Assembly (NCBI GenBank): GCA_017656385.1
Contig: JACDNX010000006.1
Location: 1-64,000, forward strand
DNA length: 64,000 bases
Reading direction: 5' to 3'
Source: Thermodesulfobacterium sp.
GTDB taxonomy: Bacteria > Desulfobacterota > Thermodesulfobacteria > Thermodesulfobacteriales > Thermodesulfobacteriaceae
Made by a program: the position numbers and the translations under genes. The notes below the pieces were generated by a model that did not search any database, was not told the DNA's origin, and saw only the letters and a list, made by a program, of their open reading frames with translations. Positions 60,955 to 64,000 of the stretch are shown one piece after another; within the stretch, counting starts at the first letter, position 1; every line of letters begins with the position of its first letter.

Positions 60955-62126
60955 GGTTCTTTATGGAGTAGAGAGGTTTTTTAAGGAAGAAATATTTAAA
61001 AGGTATCAGAAAAAGAGAGCTGCACTTCTTTGCAACCAAGCTTCTGTAGATTACAAATTTACCCCGGTTTTTATTCTTTTTAAGGAATATTTTAAAAAAT
61101 ATTTTAAGTTTATATTTTCTCCTCAGCATGGTCTTTTTTCAGAAAAGCAGGCAAATATGATAGGTTCAGAAGATGAGATAGAACCTTTCACTCAAACTCC
61201 TGTGGTGAGTCTTTACGGTCCAAGGCTTAAACCAGAAGATGAGCATTTGGACGAAATAGATGTAGTTTTTGTTGATTTACAGGAAGTGGGGTGTAGGGTT
61301 TACACTTACATATGGAGTTTATATCTTTTAATGGAGGCTTGTCAGAAGAAAGGGAAAAAGCTGATAGTTTTAGACAGACCAAATCCAATTGGTTCTCAAA
61401 TTGAAGGACCACTTTTAGAGCCTTCATATCGTTCTTTTGTGGGAATGGACATATTGCCTATGAGGCATGGTCTAACCATAGGAGAGCTGGCAATTTTGTT
61501 TAAAAATCGCAACTTTCCACACCTTGATTTGGAAATTGTAAAAATGAAAGGATATAAGAGAAGATTTTTATACCCTGAAATTGGACGCTCTTGGATTTTT
61601 CCATCTCCCAATATACCTACCTGGGATACGGCGCTTGTTTATCCGGGTCAGGTCTTGCTGGAAGGAACAAACCTCTCAGAGGGAAGAGGTACCATCAGCC
61701 CTTTTTTAATTTTCGGGGCTCCTTACTTAAAACTTGAAAGATTGACTTCTCTCTTTCAAAATATTTTTAAACTGGAAAGAGATGGATTTATTTTAAGACC
61801 TGTTGCTTTTGAGCCAGTTTTTGATAAGTGGAAAGAAAAGAGATGCTATGGATTTCAAATACATGTTTTTGATTACCATAAATTCAAACCAGTAAAAACA
61901 ACACTTTTAATACTTAAAGTTATTAAGGAAAATTATGAAGAATTTGAATTTATAGAGGGTCCTTACGAGTTTGAGGTAAGAAAAAAACCTATAGAGATTC
62001 TTATTGGAAACTCACAAATATTGAAATGGTTGGAAGGAGATAAAGAAATTGACCTTGATTTTTACCTGTATTATAATTTAAAAAACTACCTGGAAGAAAT
62101 AGAATCCTGTAAACTTTATAAGTCTA

Positions 62127-62134
<8 letters not shown>
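60938..62134 (+). CDS. NamZ-like (DUF1343) exo-beta-N-acetylmuramidase family protein
   Basis: 398 residues. CNQASVDYKFTP, SPQHGLFSEKQAN, EIDVVFVDLQEVGCRVYTY, DRPNPIG and NLSEGRGTISPF are the segments of the DUF1343/NamZ family, which removes N-acetylmuramic acid from the non-reducing end of muropeptide glycans. No signal peptide is seen, unlike secreted NamZ, so it may work in the cytoplasm on imported fragments. It overlaps the amidase gene by 17 bases, supporting a role in cell-wall turnover. Confidence 0.9.

Positions 62135-64000
<1,866 letters not shown>

Overview
The window reads as a chromosomal segment of a low-GC (about one third G+C by eye), Gram-negative, anaerobic, probably thermophilic chemolithoautotroph. 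Outer-membrane parts (porin, Pal, Skp, CpoB-like, SIMPL), a near-complete acetyl-CoA (Wood-Ljungdahl) operon, an octaheme cytochrome c and AhbD of the siroheme-dependent heme route together suggest Thermodesulfobacteriota (Thermodesulfobacterium/Caldimicrobium-like). That placement is inference.

Layout. 1-1138 is the start of a porin-like gene that runs off the left edge. 1394-5927 carries uvrB, rsmB and an mscS channel. On the minus strand follow an ArsA/Get3 ATPase with a small partner gene (5924-7283) and tRNA-Thr(CGT). From 21106 down to 7440 runs one long minus-strand operon: fhs, folD, a CODH-family protein, metV, metF, acsD, acsB, an acsC-acsE fusion, a 56-residue Cys-rich protein and an FAD oxidoreductase. 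galE lies upstream on the same strand. 22270-26743 holds recJ, dgt, a formyltransferase-fold protein and a CpoB-like lipoprotein. Then come uspA, a SIMPL protein, NAD salvage (nicotinamidase, pncB), coaBC, ahbD, an FAH hydrolase, hypF and the octaheme cytochrome, followed by tRNA-Ser(TGA) and ftsY.

38417-38468 is a clear fluoride riboswitch aptamer. It precedes a three-gene run: a zinc-ribbon/helical-repeat protein, a prenyltransferase-repeat protein and an MFS transporter. No crcB or CLC-F gene is in the window. 41057-46785 carries a YkgJ-like Cys-rich protein, pal, skp, glk, tsaE and an M16 peptidase. 46931-50434 carries iorA, iorB and a phenylacetate-CoA-ligase-like gene, then tRNA-Gln(CTG). 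50626-52500 is a decayed accessory patch with a broken ribbon-helix-helix gene and a STAS protein. 52522-64000 holds an HDOD/GGDEF-like regulator, proA, nadD, mutS, a LysM-amidase, a NamZ-family protein, a DHH phosphoesterase and the start of obgE.

Most unusual is the acetyl-CoA operon. ACS (AcsB) keeps all its nickel/iron-sulfur ligands. The CODH-family subunit beside it has lost His261, Cys333, the whole His93/96/99/102 proton relay and both D-cluster cysteines (C. hydrogenoformans CooS-II numbering). It shares an N-terminal Gly-containing leucine heptad extension with AcsD, and AcsC is fused to the methyltransferase AcsE. Together these suggest a tethered Wood-Ljungdahl assembly around a CODH-like subunit that may not be an ordinary CO dehydrogenase. 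The second highlight is the fluoride-controlled operon with an MFS protein in the place of a known fluoride exporter.
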